The notes under the pieces: model-generated | What the model saw: the letters and a program-made list of their open reading frames with translations, nothing else | Database searches by the model: none | What the model was told of the DNA's origin: nothing | Shown here: positions 1 to 8,459 of the stretch, one piece after another | Numbering within the stretch: position 1 is the stretch's first letter | How the letters are laid out: each line of letters begins with the position of its first letter | Translations under genes and position numbers: made by a program | Assembly: GCA_013284265.1 (NCBI GenBank) | Contig: JABTBR010000009.1 | Span: forward strand, 62,001-126,000 | Reading direction: 5' to 3' | From: Oxalobacteraceae bacterium | GTDB taxonomy: Bacteria; Pseudomonadota; Gammaproteobacteria; Burkholderiales; Burkholderiaceae_D | DNA length: 64,000 nucleotides

Positions 1-1071
1 CTCTTCCTGCTCGGGCACAGGGGCGGCCGGCGCCTCTTCCGGCGCCGCGCCCGCCTCGGCCGCCGCCTTGGTCTTGCGGCTCATCAGGTATGCCGAGCCG
101 GCCAGTATCCCCGCCAGCAGCAGGAACACCAGATTCGGCATGCCCGGAATCAGGCCCATGCCGCCGATGATGGCGGCCGTGATGTACATCACCTGCGGCT
201 TGGCGAACAACTGCCCCACCACCTGGGTGCCGATGTCCTGGTCGCTGGCCACGCGCGAGACCACGATACCGGCCGCGGTGGAAATGACCAGCGAAGGAAT
301 CTGCGCCACCAGGCCATCGCCGATGGCCAGCAAGGTATAGTTTTTCAGCGCGTCGGCAAAGCCCATATCGTGCTGCAGCAGGCCGACCAGCAGGCCGCCC
401 ACCACGTTAATCACCGTCACCAGAATACCGGCCACCGCATCGCCGCGCACGTATTTACTGGCACCGTCCATGGCGCCGTAGAATTCCGCTTCCTGCGCCA
501 CTTCACTGCGGCGCTTGCGCGCGTCGGCTTCGCCGATCAGGCCGGCATTGAGGTCGGCGTCGATCGCCATCTGCTTGCCCGGCATCGCATCCAGGGCGAA
601 ACGCGCGCCCACCTCGGCGATACGGCCCGCACCCTTGGTCACGACGGTGAAGTTAATAATGGTCAGAATGATAAACACCACGATACCGACGGTGTAGTTG
701 CCGCCGATCAGGAAGTGGCCGAAGGCTTCGATCACCTTGCCGGCCGCGTCGGCGCCGGTGTGGCCCTCGGTCAGCACGACGCGGGTCGAGGCCACGTTCA
801 AGGACAGGCGCAGCATGGTCGACACCAGCAGGATGGTCGGGAAGGCCATGAAGTCCAGCGGCTTGACCGTGTACAGGCTGGTCAGCAGCACGATGATGGC
901 CAGCGCGATATTAAAGCTGAAGAACAGGTCGAGCACGAAGGCCGGCAGCGGCAGCACCATCATCGCCAGCAGCATGATGATCAGGATAGGCGCGGCCAGG
1001 CTCTTGCTGGCCGCGCCGTTCATGCCGCTCATCCAGGCGGGCAGGCGGATATTGCTCATGAAGCTGTTCAT
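1..1071 (-). CDS. flhA: Flagellar type III export protein FlhA, 5' part (gene cut by window start)
   Basis: Integral membrane component of the flagellar export gate, which moves rod, hook and filament subunits across the inner membrane with FlhB and FliPQR. About the first 357 residues are visible, roughly half of a normal FlhA of about 700. They hold the multi-helix membrane domain and the FHIPEP signature (ARFALDAMPGKQM followed by IDADLNAG). The visible part ends in the Ala/Glu/Pro-rich linker that precedes the cytosolic domain. The start ATG at 1071-1069 overlaps the flhB stop in an ATGA arrangement, so translation is probably coupled. Another Met lies four residues further in and cannot be excluded as the start. 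Identification is secure; only the C-terminal half is missing. Confidence 0.95.
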   Translation of the reverse strand, partial: MNSFMSNIRLPAWMSGMNGAASKSLAAPILIIMLLAMMVLPLPAFVLDLFFSFNIALAIIVLLTSLYTVKPLDFMAFPTILLVSTMLRLSLNVASTRVVLTEGHTGADAAGKVIEAFGHFLIGGNYTVGIVVFIILTIINFTVVTKGAGRIAEVGARFALDAMPGKQMAIDADLNAGLIGEADARKRRSEVAQEAEFYGAMDGASKYVRGDAVAGILVTVINVVGGLLVGLLQHDMGFADALKNYTLLAIGDGLVAQIPSLVISTAAGIVVSRVASDQDIGTQVVGQLFAKPQVMYITAAIIGGMGLIPGMPNLVFLLLAGILAGSAYLMSRKTKAAAEAGAAPEEAPAAPVPEQEE

Positions 1072-2246
1072 GCTGGTGCTCCCTTACTTGGATCGGGTTT
1101 CTGCTGCGACGCCGGATTGAATGGATCGAGTTCCGGCGGCACATGGAGTTTGCTCGGCGCTTCCGGCCGCTGGCCGCTGCCCTTGCTGAACAGGCGCAAC
1201 TGGTAAACATAGGCCAGCACTTCGGCCACGGCCGAGTACAGCGCTTCGGGAATCTCGTCGCCGATCTCGGTGTGCTTGTGCAGCGCACGCGCCAGTTCCG
1301 GCGCCTCCAGCAAGGTGACCTTGTTTTCACGCGCGATCTCGCGGATCTTCGCGGCCACTTCGTCGCTGCCCTTGGCCACCACGCGCGGCGCGCCGCGCGC
1401 GCCGTCGGCGTATTTCAGCGCGACGGCGAAGTGGGTCGGGTTGGTCACCACCACGTCGGCGGTCGGCACATCGGCCATCATGCGGCGGCTGGCCATCTCG
1501 CGCTGCAACTGGCGGATCTTGGCCTTGATCTGGGGGTTACCGTCGGACTCTTTCGACTCCTGGATCATTTCCTGGCGCGTCATCTTGAGCTTGTTGGCGT
1601 AGTGCCACATCTGGTAAGGGCCATCGATGGCGGCGATCAGGCCCAGCGCACCGACGATGATCAGGAAGCTGGTGCCCAGCATGTGCATGATGTGCACGCT
1701 GCCCAGGTGCAGCGGCTCGACCACCAGGCCGAACACGGCATCCTGCTGCTGGCGCATCACCATCCAGGCCACGCCGCCCACCACCAGGGTCTTGGCGATC
1801 GCCTTGAGCAACTCGACCAGGGAATTGGTCGACACCATATTGCCCAGGCCGCGCATGGGATTGAGTTTCATCAAATTCGGGGTGATCGACTTGGTGCTGA
1901 ACAGCCAGCCGCCCACCAGCAGCGGCGAGGCCAGCGCGACGATCATGACGACCGCGCCCATCGGCAGGCAGGCCAGCAGCACGCGGGTGACGTCGACCAT
2001 GATGCGGTGGCCCAGCACGTCGAAATCGAAGATCTGTTCGCGCGTCAAGGACAGGCCGGACACCAGCGCCGAACTGAGCAGGCGCACCATGTCGCTGCCC
2101 GTCATCCACAGGCCGGCGCCGGCCGCCATCAGGACCGTAAAGGTCGCCACTTCCCGCGAACGGGGAACGTCGCCTTCCTCACGCGCCTGCTCGAGGCGCT
2201 TCGCTGACGCGGGTTCGGTCTTTTCTGCGTCGCTGTCATCAGCCAT
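1068..2246 (-). CDS. flhB: Flagellar export switch protein FlhB
   Basis: Export-gate protein that switches substrate specificity from rod/hook to filament subunits. It has the typical hydrophilic N-terminus (AEKTEPASAKRLEQAREEG), four membrane segments between about residues 35 and 210, and a cytosolic domain with the self-cleavage motif NPTH at about 269-272. Length is 392 residues, normal for the family. I chose the ATG at 2246 because a GGAG lies six bases upstream; a TTG directly before it would add one residue. The stop overlaps the flhA start (ATGA). No other flagellar gene lies upstream in the window, so flhB appears to be the first gene of this operon. Confidence 0.95.
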   Translation of the reverse strand: MADDSDAEKTEPASAKRLEQAREEGDVPRSREVATFTVLMAAGAGLWMTGSDMVRLLSSALVSGLSLTREQIFDFDVLGHRIMVDVTRVLLACLPMGAVVMIVALASPLLVGGWLFSTKSITPNLMKLNPMRGLGNMVSTNSLVELLKAIAKTLVVGGVAWMVMRQQQDAVFGLVVEPLHLGSVHIMHMLGTSFLIIVGALGLIAAIDGPYQMWHYANKLKMTRQEMIQESKESDGNPQIKAKIRQLQREMASRRMMADVPTADVVVTNPTHFAVALKYADGARGAPRVVAKGSDEVAAKIREIARENKVTLLEAPELARALHKHTEIGDEIPEALYSAVAEVLAYVYQLRLFSKGSGQRPEAPSKLHVPPELDPFNPASQQKPDPSKGAPA

Positions 2247-2327
2247 CAATTACTCCGTCTATGCCCTCTCCCCTTCCATGCAGGAGTACCAGCACATTAT
2301 CGGGGGGCGGGGGAAGGGACGATCGCC

Positions 2328-2357
2328 GGAACAGGCCGGGTTTTTCCCGCCTGTTCC
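2328..2357 (-). terminator. Hairpin between the FAH-family gene and flhB
   Basis: GGAACAGGC and GCCTGTTCC pair around a short C/G extension and a five-base loop. It lies just after the FAH-family stop and before flhB. There is no clear T-run on the minus strand, so it may terminate weakly, or act as an mRNA 3'-end or processing structure rather than a strong intrinsic terminator. Confidence 0.45.
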
Positions 2358-2396
2358 CTTTTGCCGCTGAGAAACAACGGCGGCAGGGCCTGACGC

Positions 2397-3395
2397 CTAG
2401 GCCAGCTTGCGTGCCTCGGCCCGGCGCACGGTTTGCTCGATGGCGCCGAACACCGACTTGCCGGCGCCGTCCAGCATCTCGATGCGGATGGTGTCGCCGA
2501 AGGCCATGAAAGGTGTCAGCGGCGCGCCGCCGGCGATCATTTCCAGGCAGCGCTGTTCGGCGATACAGGAATAGCCCTTGGCCGCATCCTTGTTCGAGAC
2601 GGTGCCGGAACCGATGATGGAACCGGCGCGCACATTGCGCGACTTGGCCAGGTGGGCGATCAGGCGCGGGAAGTTGAACACCATATCGACGCCGGCCTGG
2701 GGCTGGCCGACCAGCTTGCCGTTCCAGCTCGAACGCAGCGGCAGATGCACCTTGCCGCCCTTCCAGGCCTCGTCCAGCTCGTCCGGCGTGACCGCCACCG
2801 GCGAACAGCTGCTGGCCGGCTTGGCTTGCAGGAAACCGAAGCCCTTGGCCAGCTCGTCCGGAATCAGATTGCGCAGCGACACATCGTTGACCAGCATCAG
2901 CAGGCGAATCTGCTGGAAAGCCTGGTCCGGCGTCGCGCCCATGGGCACATCGTCGGTGATCACGGCCACTTCGGCTTCGAAATCGATGCCCCATTCCTCA
3001 TGGAAAACATCGATAGGGTCTTGCGCGCCCTGGAAATCGTCGCTGCCACCCTGGTACATCAAGGGCTCTTCCCAGAACGAGGCGGGCATCTCGGCGCCGC
3101 GCGCCTTGCGCACCAGCTCGACATGGTTCACATAGGCCGAGCCGTCGGCCCACTGGAAGGCGCGCGGCAGCGGCGCCATGCAGTGGGCCGCATCGAAGGC
3201 GAAGCTGCGGCGGGCACCACCCTGGTTCAAGTCCTGATAGACCTGCTGCAACTGCGGTGCGATGAAACTCCAGTCGTCCAGCGCGCGCTGCAAGGTGGGG
3301 GCGATGCCGTCGGCCAGCTGGGCCGTCTTGAGGTCGCGCGACACCACGGCCAGCTGGCCGTCGCGGGTGCCGTCTTTGATCGTGGCTAATTTCAT
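2397..3395 (-). CDS. Fumarylacetoacetate hydrolase (FAH) family protein
   Basis: 332 residues with the FAH fold: an N-terminal region, a metal-binding acidic stretch (EEWGIDFEAEVAVITDDVP), and the late GSIIGSGTVSNKD and DTIRIEMLD segments typical of C-C bond hydrolases. Such enzymes split fumarylacetoacetate or related diketo acids in aromatic catabolism, or act as decarboxylase/isomerases. No hmgA or maiA homologue lies nearby, so the true substrate cannot be read from context. The start ATG at 3395 has only a weak ribosome site. It is probably transcribed alone: rsuA upstream is separated by about 80 bases and flhB downstream by about 150 with a hairpin. Confidence 0.85.
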   Translation of the reverse strand: MKLATIKDGTRDGQLAVVSRDLKTAQLADGIAPTLQRALDDWSFIAPQLQQVYQDLNQGGARRSFAFDAAHCMAPLPRAFQWADGSAYVNHVELVRKARGAEMPASFWEEPLMYQGGSDDFQGAQDPIDVFHEEWGIDFEAEVAVITDDVPMGATPDQAFQQIRLLMLVNDVSLRNLIPDELAKGFGFLQAKPASSCSPVAVTPDELDEAWKGGKVHLPLRSSWNGKLVGQPQAGVDMVFNFPRLIAHLAKSRNVRAGSIIGSGTVSNKDAAKGYSCIAEQRCLEMIAGGAPLTPFMAFGDTIRIEMLDGAGKSVFGAIEQTVRRAEARKLA

Positions 3396-3474
3396 GGAAC
3401 TTTAGGCAAAGGGTTGCACAAGACCCGGCCCGCCGCGCCAAGCCGGCAGCGGCGGAACGGGCGCGATAGCGCGC

Positions 3475-4191
3475 TCAGGCCGCTGCCAGCAAGGCCAGTT
3501 GGGCGGACGTCAGATAGCACCACTCGCCTTCGGCCAGGCCGAGCGACTCCAGGGTCAGCGAGCCGATCGCCGAACGGTGCAAGGCGCTGCAATGGTTGCC
3601 AGCGGCGGCCAGCATGCGCTTGACCTGGTGGTATTTGCCCTGCTCCAGCACGATTTCCAGCTGGAACTCGCCGCGCTGCACACACACCAGCGCCGCCAGC
3701 GGCGCCGGCTCGTCGTGCAATTGCACGCCGGCAAGCAACTGGGCCACCAGCTCCGGCGTCACCGGCTCCTGGGTGGTGGCCTGGTAAATCTTGGGAACAT
3801 GACGCTTCGGCGACGATTGCGCATGGATAAAGGGACCATCGTCCGACATCAGCAACATGCCGGTGGTGTCGTGGTCGAGCCGGCCGACCGGCTGCACTTC
3901 GCGCCAGGTAAATTGTTCCGGCAGCAAGGTCAGCACGCCGGGATGGTGGCTGGGCTTGCGCGAGCATTCAAAATTGGCCGGCTTGTTCAAGGCGATATAC
4001 AGATGCTCGTAATATACCCATTCTTCTTCGAAGATGGTCAGCACCAGGCCCTCAGTCTCGATAGGGGTGCGGTAATTGTCGTGTACCACGCCGGCGATGC
4101 TCACTTCGCCATCTTCGATCAGCGAACGGCAGTATTTGCGGGTACCGAAGCCCTGGGATTGCAGGATACGGTCTAGGGAAAGTTTGCTCAT
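3475..4191 (-). CDS. rsuA: Pseudouridine synthase RsuA family (16S rRNA U516 type)
   Basis: 238-residue RNA pseudouridine synthase with an N-terminal S4-like segment (LSLDRILQSQGFGTRKYCRSLI) and the catalytic motif GRLDHDTTGMLL, whose Asp attacks the uridine. The length and the late VKRMLAAAGNHCSALHR segment fit RsuA, which modifies position 516 of 16S rRNA, rather than RluB/E/F, but subfamily choice is by feel. I start at the ATG at 4191 (MSKLSLDR); a longer reading to 4260 adds a non-conserved leader. It stands alone on the minus strand. A second pseudouridine synthase (RluC) lies at about 7485-8459. Confidence 0.88.
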   Translation of the reverse strand: MSKLSLDRILQSQGFGTRKYCRSLIEDGEVSIAGVVHDNYRTPIETEGLVLTIFEEEWVYYEHLYIALNKPANFECSRKPSHHPGVLTLLPEQFTWREVQPVGRLDHDTTGMLLMSDDGPFIHAQSSPKRHVPKIYQATTQEPVTPELVAQLLAGVQLHDEPAPLAALVCVQRGEFQLEIVLEQGKYHQVKRMLAAAGNHCSALHRSAIGSLTLESLGLAEGEWCYLTSAQLALLAAA

Positions 4192-4314
4192 GGTCGGGGT
4201 ATCTGAAGGCTCAAGAATATGCTGTTCGGCCAGGGTAGCGCTGACGCTCCCCCAGGTCATGCCGGGGGACGAATTTTACGCCAGCCACGCTCAAATAGGT
4301 GGCAAACCGCGCGC

Positions 4315-4326
4315 TTTGATATCAAA
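4315..4326. repeat. Perfect 12-bp palindrome TTTGATATCAAA
   Basis: Perfect dyad in the gap between rsuA and the small gene at 4512. A second perfect palindrome, AGTTTGCGCAAACT, lies at 4339-4352. Both sit upstream of the FNR-like box, and either could be a binding site for a dimeric regulator of the downstream gene. No known operator is recognised. Confidence 0.4.
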
Positions 4327-4380
4327 AGCATATCGACCAGTTTGCGCAAACTAAATTCCCCTATCCGCCACAGAACTTAG

Positions 4381-4394
4381 TTGACGTAGATCAA
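4381..4394 (+). promoter_or_regulatory. FNR/ANR-type box (TTGAC-GTAG-ATCAA)
   Basis: Matches the FNR/ANR consensus TTGAT-N4-ATCAA at nine of ten conserved bases. Its centre (4387.5) is about 41 bases before the start site predicted from the extended -10 element at 4413-4421. That is the distance of a class-II FNR-activated promoter. It drives the small gene at 4512 if active. Confidence 0.6.
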
Positions 4395-4412
4395 ATGAAG
4401 GCAATGTTCTCT

Positions 4413-4421
4413 TGATACACT
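4413..4421 (+). promoter_or_regulatory. Extended -10 promoter element (TGATACACT)
   Basis: A TG-n extended -10 followed by TACACT. It has no recognisable -35 of its own, as expected when an activator bound near -41 replaces that contact. The predicted transcript would begin near 4428, leaving a leader of about 84 bases. Confidence 0.5.
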
Positions 4422-4441
4422 GAAATTTCATTAGGAATCGG

Positions 4442-4479
4442 CCTAAGGCACCCTAGGCATAAACGAGGGGTGGCTTAGG
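4442..4479 (+). other. Stem-loop in the 5' leader of the small orphan gene
   Basis: CCTAAGGCACC at 4442-4452 pairs with GGTGGCTTAGG at 4469-4479, an 11-bp stem with one mismatch, enclosing a 16-base loop. It lies between the predicted start site and the GAGG ribosome site at 4501, so it could affect transcript stability or translation. Confidence 0.45.
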
Positions 4480-4511
4480 AATCATTGAAGTGGGATTTCC
4501 GAGGACGCCAC

Positions 4512-4865
4512 ATGAACACGACACCAGATCCAGGTAATCAAGCCAGCTGCGACTGCCAGGAGGCACTGCAGGCATTGCGCCTGCAGACCGCGCGCGAGCA
4601 GGCGGCGCAGCATCGCGCCCTGATAGCGCTGGAACGCTGGCGCAGCGGCGGCTGCGAGGCCGAGTTGCGCGCCCTGGATACCCCCGAGGGCGCCCGCCAG
4701 ACGGCCTGGCATGCCCACGCCCAGCAGCAATTCTGCGACTGGCTGGAAGCGGGCGGCTTCGCCCAGGCCGAATCGGCCGAACCCAGTGCCGCGGCCAGCC
4801 GCGCGCAGCAAGCGCGGGAAGCGCTGAACCACACCTTCCACGAACTGAGTTATATCCACGAGTAA
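4512..4865 (+). CDS. Small hypothetical protein behind an FNR-type promoter
   Basis: 117 residues, cytoplasmic, mostly helical by composition, rich in Ala, Gln, Glu and His, with no signal peptide or membrane segment. A CDC triplet lies near residue 13 and single Cys residues near 43 and 73; their spacing suggests no known metal site. The start ATG at 4512 is preceded by GAGG at 4501 with seven bases between; an in-frame start at 4485 lacks this. I do not recognise the family. The FNR-like box at 4381 suggests a role under low oxygen, which is inference from the promoter only. Confidence 0.6.
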   Translation: MNTTPDPGNQASCDCQEALQALRLQTAREQAAQHRALIALERWRSGGCEAELRALDTPEGARQTAWHAHAQQQFCDWLEAGGFAQAESAEPSAAASRAQQAREALNHTFHELSYIHE

Positions 4866-5264
4866 TGGAGTAATGGCGCGTCCGCGCCGCCAGAATTGAA
4901 ATCGCCGATGTCACCAGCGCAGCAGCAGCAGCAGTGGCAGTGGCAGCGGCGGCGCCATTGAAAACAGCGGCATTGCGCCGCTGTTCTCTGCCCATGGCTG
5001 GGCACATGACGAGGAATGTAAATTCACTCTGCTCCGCATCGACGAGGCGGCTGAGTAGTTCCGTCTGCTACGTACAAGACTTCGTACAACTTCTTGCTGA
5101 CTACAAAAGAGATTTTTATCGCGGCCTCCCTTGGAAAGAACTACAACATCACTATAGCCCGCGAGCCGGAATATACAAGGCGAATTAAAGCCTTCCTGAT
5201 AAGCTTACATTTGCTTGATATTTTGTGTAATTGACTACGTCCGGCCGGCCGCCATTGGTGTCGA
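4866..5264. other. Gap holding a hairpin and a doubtful AT-rich ORF
   Basis: AACAGCGGC (4963-4971) and GCCGCTGTT (4977-4985) form a nine-base-pair hairpin, possibly the 3' end of the small-gene transcript, although no T-run follows. After it the base composition falls well below that of neighbouring genes. A plus-strand reading frame at 4934-5188 (84 codons) ends in a basic, aromatic-rich stretch (LLADYKRDFYRGLPWKEL). Its first half is low-complexity and it lacks a ribosome site. It may be a gene remnant; I do not call it as a gene. Confidence 0.4.
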
Positions 5265-6284
5265 TCATTGCAGGCTGGGCTTGCCACCCTGCACCATGGC
5301 CTTGACCGCGCCCGCCCCCATGGCGGCGCCGAATTTCTTCAGCACCCGCTCCGGCAAGCCTTCATGCTGGGTGTAATCGACAATATCCTCGGCCTTGATG
5401 ATGTCGCGCGCGACGCTGTCGACCGAGCCATAGGCATCGGCCAGGCCCATATCGATGGCGCGGGCGCCGCTCCAGAACAGGCCGGAGAACATTTCCGGCG
5501 TTTCCTTGAGGCGCTTGCCGCGGCCCTGGCGCACCACCTGGATGAACTGCTGATGAATTTCATTGAGCATCAGCTGGGCATGCTGCTTGTGCTTGTCCGA
5601 TTGCGGGCTGAACGGGTCCATGAAACCCTTGTTCTCGCCGGCCGTCAGCAGGCGCCGTTCGACGCCGACCTTTTCCATGATGCCGGTAAAGCCGAAGCCA
5701 TCCATCAGCACGCCGATCGAACCGACGATACTGGCCTTGTTCACATAGATCCGGTCGGCCGCGGCCGCGATGTAATAGCCGCCCGAGGCGCAGATCTCGT
5801 CGACCACCACATACAGGGGCTTGTGCGGATAGCCTTTGCGCAGGCGCCGCATCTCGTCGACGATCATGCCGGCCTGGACCGGGCTGCCGCCCGGGCTGTT
5901 GATGTGCAGCACGATCGCCACCGAGCCGCTGTCGGAGAAGGCCTTGTTCAAGGCCGGAATCACGACGGCGGCCGCGCCGCTGCCCTCGGACTCGATCGCG
6001 CCCTCGATTTCGATCAGGGCCGTGTGCCGGCCCAGTGCCTCGGCATCGCTGCCGCCCAGGCTGAAGTCGAAGTAAGCCCAGGTGCCGAACAGGATCAGCA
6101 GCACCGTCGCGATGCGGAAGAAAATCCCCCAGCGGCGGTGGGCGCGCTGCTCTTTCAAGGTGGCAAAGACCAGTTTTTCCAGGACTTCGCGTTCCCAGCT
6201 GGCCGCGGGCGCCGCCGGTTTGGCCGCTTGCGGGAGGTCGCCGGCGGCGCTGGTGGCGCCGCTTTCGCTCGTGTTTTCGCTCAT
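5265..6284 (-). CDS. sppA: Signal peptide peptidase SppA, S49 family (short form)
   Basis: 339-residue inner-membrane serine protease that degrades signal peptides left after secretion. A hydrophilic Ala/Pro-rich cytosolic N-terminus is followed by one membrane segment (GIFFRIATVLLILFGTWAYF, about 54-73) and a periplasmic protease domain. Family landmarks are HINSPGGSPVQAG, the nucleophile region ICASGGYYIA, the IVGSIGVLM segment and a following Lys (TAGENKGFMDPF) that should be the general base. It is about half the size of the tandem E. coli SppA and resembles the single-domain 36-kDa type. It lies just downstream of the Rieske/HAD pair, about 60 bases away on the same strand. Confidence 0.92.
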   Translation of the reverse strand: MSENTSESGATSAAGDLPQAAKPAAPAASWEREVLEKLVFATLKEQRAHRRWGIFFRIATVLLILFGTWAYFDFSLGGSDAEALGRHTALIEIEGAIESEGSGAAAVVIPALNKAFSDSGSVAIVLHINSPGGSPVQAGMIVDEMRRLRKGYPHKPLYVVVDEICASGGYYIAAAADRIYVNKASIVGSIGVLMDGFGFTGIMEKVGVERRLLTAGENKGFMDPFSPQSDKHKQHAQLMLNEIHQQFIQVVRQGRGKRLKETPEMFSGLFWSGARAIDMGLADAYGSVDSVARDIIKAEDIVDYTQHEGLPERVLKKFGAAMGAGAVKAMVQGGKPSLQ

Positions 6285-6344
6285 AGATCGCTTCTAATCA
6301 ATAGGGAATGCAGGAAGATGCCGCAGTGTTAGCGTCATGCGGCT

Positions 6345-6725
6345 TCAGGCGCGCGCCGGCCGGATGTAGTCGTCCGGCTGCCAATAGATCTGCTGGTCGT
6401 GCTCGCTGACGGGAATCGGGCGCAGACGGCCACCCTTGCAGGGACCGCCGGCACAGAAACCGCTCTCCGGCACATAGATCGCGCCATGCGTCGAGCACAT
6501 CAGGTAGAGCTTGCTCGATTCGAAGAACTCGCCCTCGGCCCAGTCCAGTTCGATAGGCACATGGGCGCAACGGTTCAGATAGGCATAGGCCTGGCCGCCA
6601 TGGCGCACCACGAAGCCGGTCGCATCCTCGCCGCCGGCCGTGACGGGAAAGCGCACGCCGCGTCCGCCATCGACCACCGCGTCCGCCGCGCAGATCAGGA
6701 TTTCATCGACAACGTCTGCCATCAT
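6345..6725 (-). CDS. Rieske 2Fe-2S domain protein
   Basis: 126-residue small soluble Rieske protein. The cluster ligands are visible as C53-x-H55 (NRCAH) and C77-x2-H80 (MCSTH), followed by the GxY and GxC loops (GAIYVPESGFCAGGPCKGG). It lacks a membrane anchor, so it is a cytosolic ferredoxin-like protein and not a bc1 component. The start ATG at 6725 overlaps the HAD stop by four bases (ATGA), so the two are co-translated. The pairing with a phosphoglycolate-phosphatase-like HAD and with SppA is seen in related betaproteobacteria as I recall, but the electron-transfer partner is unknown. Confidence 0.85.
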   Translation of the reverse strand: MMADVVDEILICAADAVVDGGRGVRFPVTAGGEDATGFVVRHGGQAYAYLNRCAHVPIELDWAEGEFFESSKLYLMCSTHGAIYVPESGFCAGGPCKGGRLRPIPVSEHDQQIYWQPDDYIRPARA

Positions 6726-7381
6726 GCGTACTCGTTCAGCCATTGGTGCAGTTCGGCCACCGTGGTTGCCGAGTACAGCGGCTCGCACACGGCCAACTGA
6801 TCGGCCGGATGGGCGCCATACTGCACCGCCACCGCGCCGGCCCCGGCATTGTTGGCCATCATCAGGTCGTGGGTGGTGTCGCCTATCATCAGGGTGCGGC
6901 GCATATCCTGGCCCAGCTCGCGGGTCAGTTCCTGCAGCATGGCCGGATGGGGCTTGGAAAAAGTTTCGTCCGCGCAACGCGTCGCATCGAACAGCGACAG
7001 CACGCCGACCGCGTTCATGGCCCGGTTCAGGCCGACCCGGCTCTTGCCGGTCGCCACGGCGAGGAAGTAAGCCTGCTGCGTCAGATCCTGCAACATGGCT
7101 TCGACACCCTTGAAGAGCGCCAGTTCGTGGTCTTTGGACAGGTAATGGTAGCGATAGCGCTCCACCATGCGCGGATAGAACAGGGGATCGATGTCCGGCA
7201 TGACGGCCTGCATGGCCTCGTGCAGACCGAGGCCAATCACATGCGAGGCCGCTTCGTCGCGGGGGATGGGCAGGCCCAGATCCTTGGCCGCCGCCTGTAT
7301 GCATCTGACAATGGTTGAGGTGGAATCCATCAATGTTCCATCCCAATCGAAGACGATCAAATCAAATTGCTTTCTTGCCAT
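6722..7381 (-). CDS. HAD-family hydrolase (phosphoglycolate phosphatase-like)
   Basis: 219 residues with all four HAD motifs: FDWDGTLMDS at about 10-19 (nucleophile and acid Asp), TGKSR (motif II), KPHP (motif III Lys) and MIGDTTHDLMMA (motif IV). The helical cap after motif I and the size fit the Gph/PpaX/YjjG group of small-molecule phosphatases. Substrate is unknown. The C-terminal codon overlaps the Rieske start, giving a tight two-gene unit. Its upstream neighbour rluC is on the same strand, about 100 bases away. Confidence 0.88.
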   Translation of the reverse strand: MARKQFDLIVFDWDGTLMDSTSTIVRCIQAAAKDLGLPIPRDEAASHVIGLGLHEAMQAVMPDIDPLFYPRMVERYRYHYLSKDHELALFKGVEAMLQDLTQQAYFLAVATGKSRVGLNRAMNAVGVLSLFDATRCADETFSKPHPAMLQELTRELGQDMRRTLMIGDTTHDLMMANNAGAGAVAVQYGAHPADQLAVCEPLYSATTVAELHQWLNEYA

Positions 7382-7484
7382 GTGTTCCCGTCGGTACTAC
7401 TTATAGGTGTAACAGCGGCGGCCTGGCCGGCGATGGCGTCTCCTGCCACCGGCCAGACGCCCTTCCGGCGTGCCGGAACTGTCT

Positions 7485-8459
7485 TTAGTTAATTGGTTTC
7501 CCCAAGCTTACCAAGAATCGCTCGCATTCGGCAGCCAGCGGCGCATTCAGCGTCAGGTTTTTACCGGTTTCGGGATGGGTGAAGGTAATTTGATGGGCGT
7601 GCAGGAACATGCGCTTGAGCGCGCCGCGCGTGGCCGTGGCTTTCAGCAAGGCACGATTGAGCGCGAAATCGCCGTATTTGTCGTCGCCAGCGATGGCGAA
7701 GCCGGACGAAGACAGGTGAACCCGGATCTGGTGGGTGCGCCCGGTTTTCAGCTCGGCTTCCAGCAGGGCGAAATCATTGTATTTTTTCAACAACGAAAAT
7801 ACCGTGTGCGAAGGCAGGCCGTCGGCCTGCACCGCGACCCGGCGTTCGCCGTCGGCCGTCGTATACTTATGCAGCGGCAGTTTGACGTGCTGGCGCGCGT
7901 TTTTCCAGTCGCCCGCCACCAGGGTCAGGTAGCGCTTGTCGGTCAGGCCGTCGCGCATCTGCTCATGCAGATTGGTCAGGGCCGAGCGTTTTTTGGCTAA
8001 AAGCAACAAACCGGAGGTGTCGCGGTCGAGCCGGTGCACCAGTTCCAGGAACTTGGCGTCCGGGCGCGAGGCGCGCAACTGCTCGATGACGCCAAAGGAC
8101 ACGCCGGAGCCGCCATGTACGGCCGTGCCGGACGGCTTGTCGATGACCAGTAAATGGCTGTCCTCGAAAATAATATGGAACTCGGCGGCGGGCACCGGGG
8201 TGTTGTCGGCCTTTTCGGCCAGGCGCACGGGCGGAATCCGCACGATATCGCCCTGTACCAGGCGGTACAGTTGGTCGATCCGGCCCTTGTTGACCCGCAC
8301 TTCGCCGGAACGCAGGATGCGATAAACGTGACTTTTCGGCACGCCTTTGCAGACGCGCAACAGATAGTTATCTATCCTTTGACCGGCTTCTTCTTCAGTG
8401 ATCGTAACGAACTGCGCTTGCAGAACCTGTGTTGAAGGGGGAACAACATCGTTTTGCAT
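7485..8459 (-). CDS. rluC: 23S rRNA pseudouridine synthase RluC
   Basis: RluA-family pseudouridine synthase, about 324 residues from the chosen ATG at 8459. It has an N-terminal S4 RNA-binding domain (GQRIDNYLLRVCKGVPKSHVYR), the catalytic HRLDRDTSGLL motif and the GRTHQIRVHL segment. RluC modifies three uridines in 23S rRNA. Alternative in-frame starts lie at 8465 and at an upstream ATG before 8505; the reading frame stays open to 8564, so the N-terminus is uncertain. The gene diverges from rne, a conserved neighbour in many proteobacteria, which supports RluC over RluD. Confidence 0.9.
   Translation of the reverse strand: MQNDVVPPSTQVLQAQFVTITEEEAGQRIDNYLLRVCKGVPKSHVYRILRSGEVRVNKGRIDQLYRLVQGDIVRIPPVRLAEKADNTPVPAAEFHIIFEDSHLLVIDKPSGTAVHGGSGVSFGVIEQLRASRPDAKFLELVHRLDRDTSGLLLLAKKRSALTNLHEQMRDGLTDKRYLTLVAGDWKNARQHVKLPLHKYTTADGERRVAVQADGLPSHTVFSLLKKYNDFALLEAELKTGRTHQIRVHLSSSGFAIAGDDKYGDFALNRALLKATATRGALKRMFLHAHQITFTHPETGKNLTLNAPLAAECERFLVSLGKPIN

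Noticed and set aside
4315..4326. TTTGATATCAAA as a further FNR site
   Set aside because: The half sites TTGAT and ATCAA touch without the four-base spacer, so it does not fit FNR/ANR binding; kept only as a palindrome.
4918..4950. GCA-type triplet run as a phase-variable microsatellite
   Set aside because: The run is short and interrupted, and not inside a supported gene or promoter.
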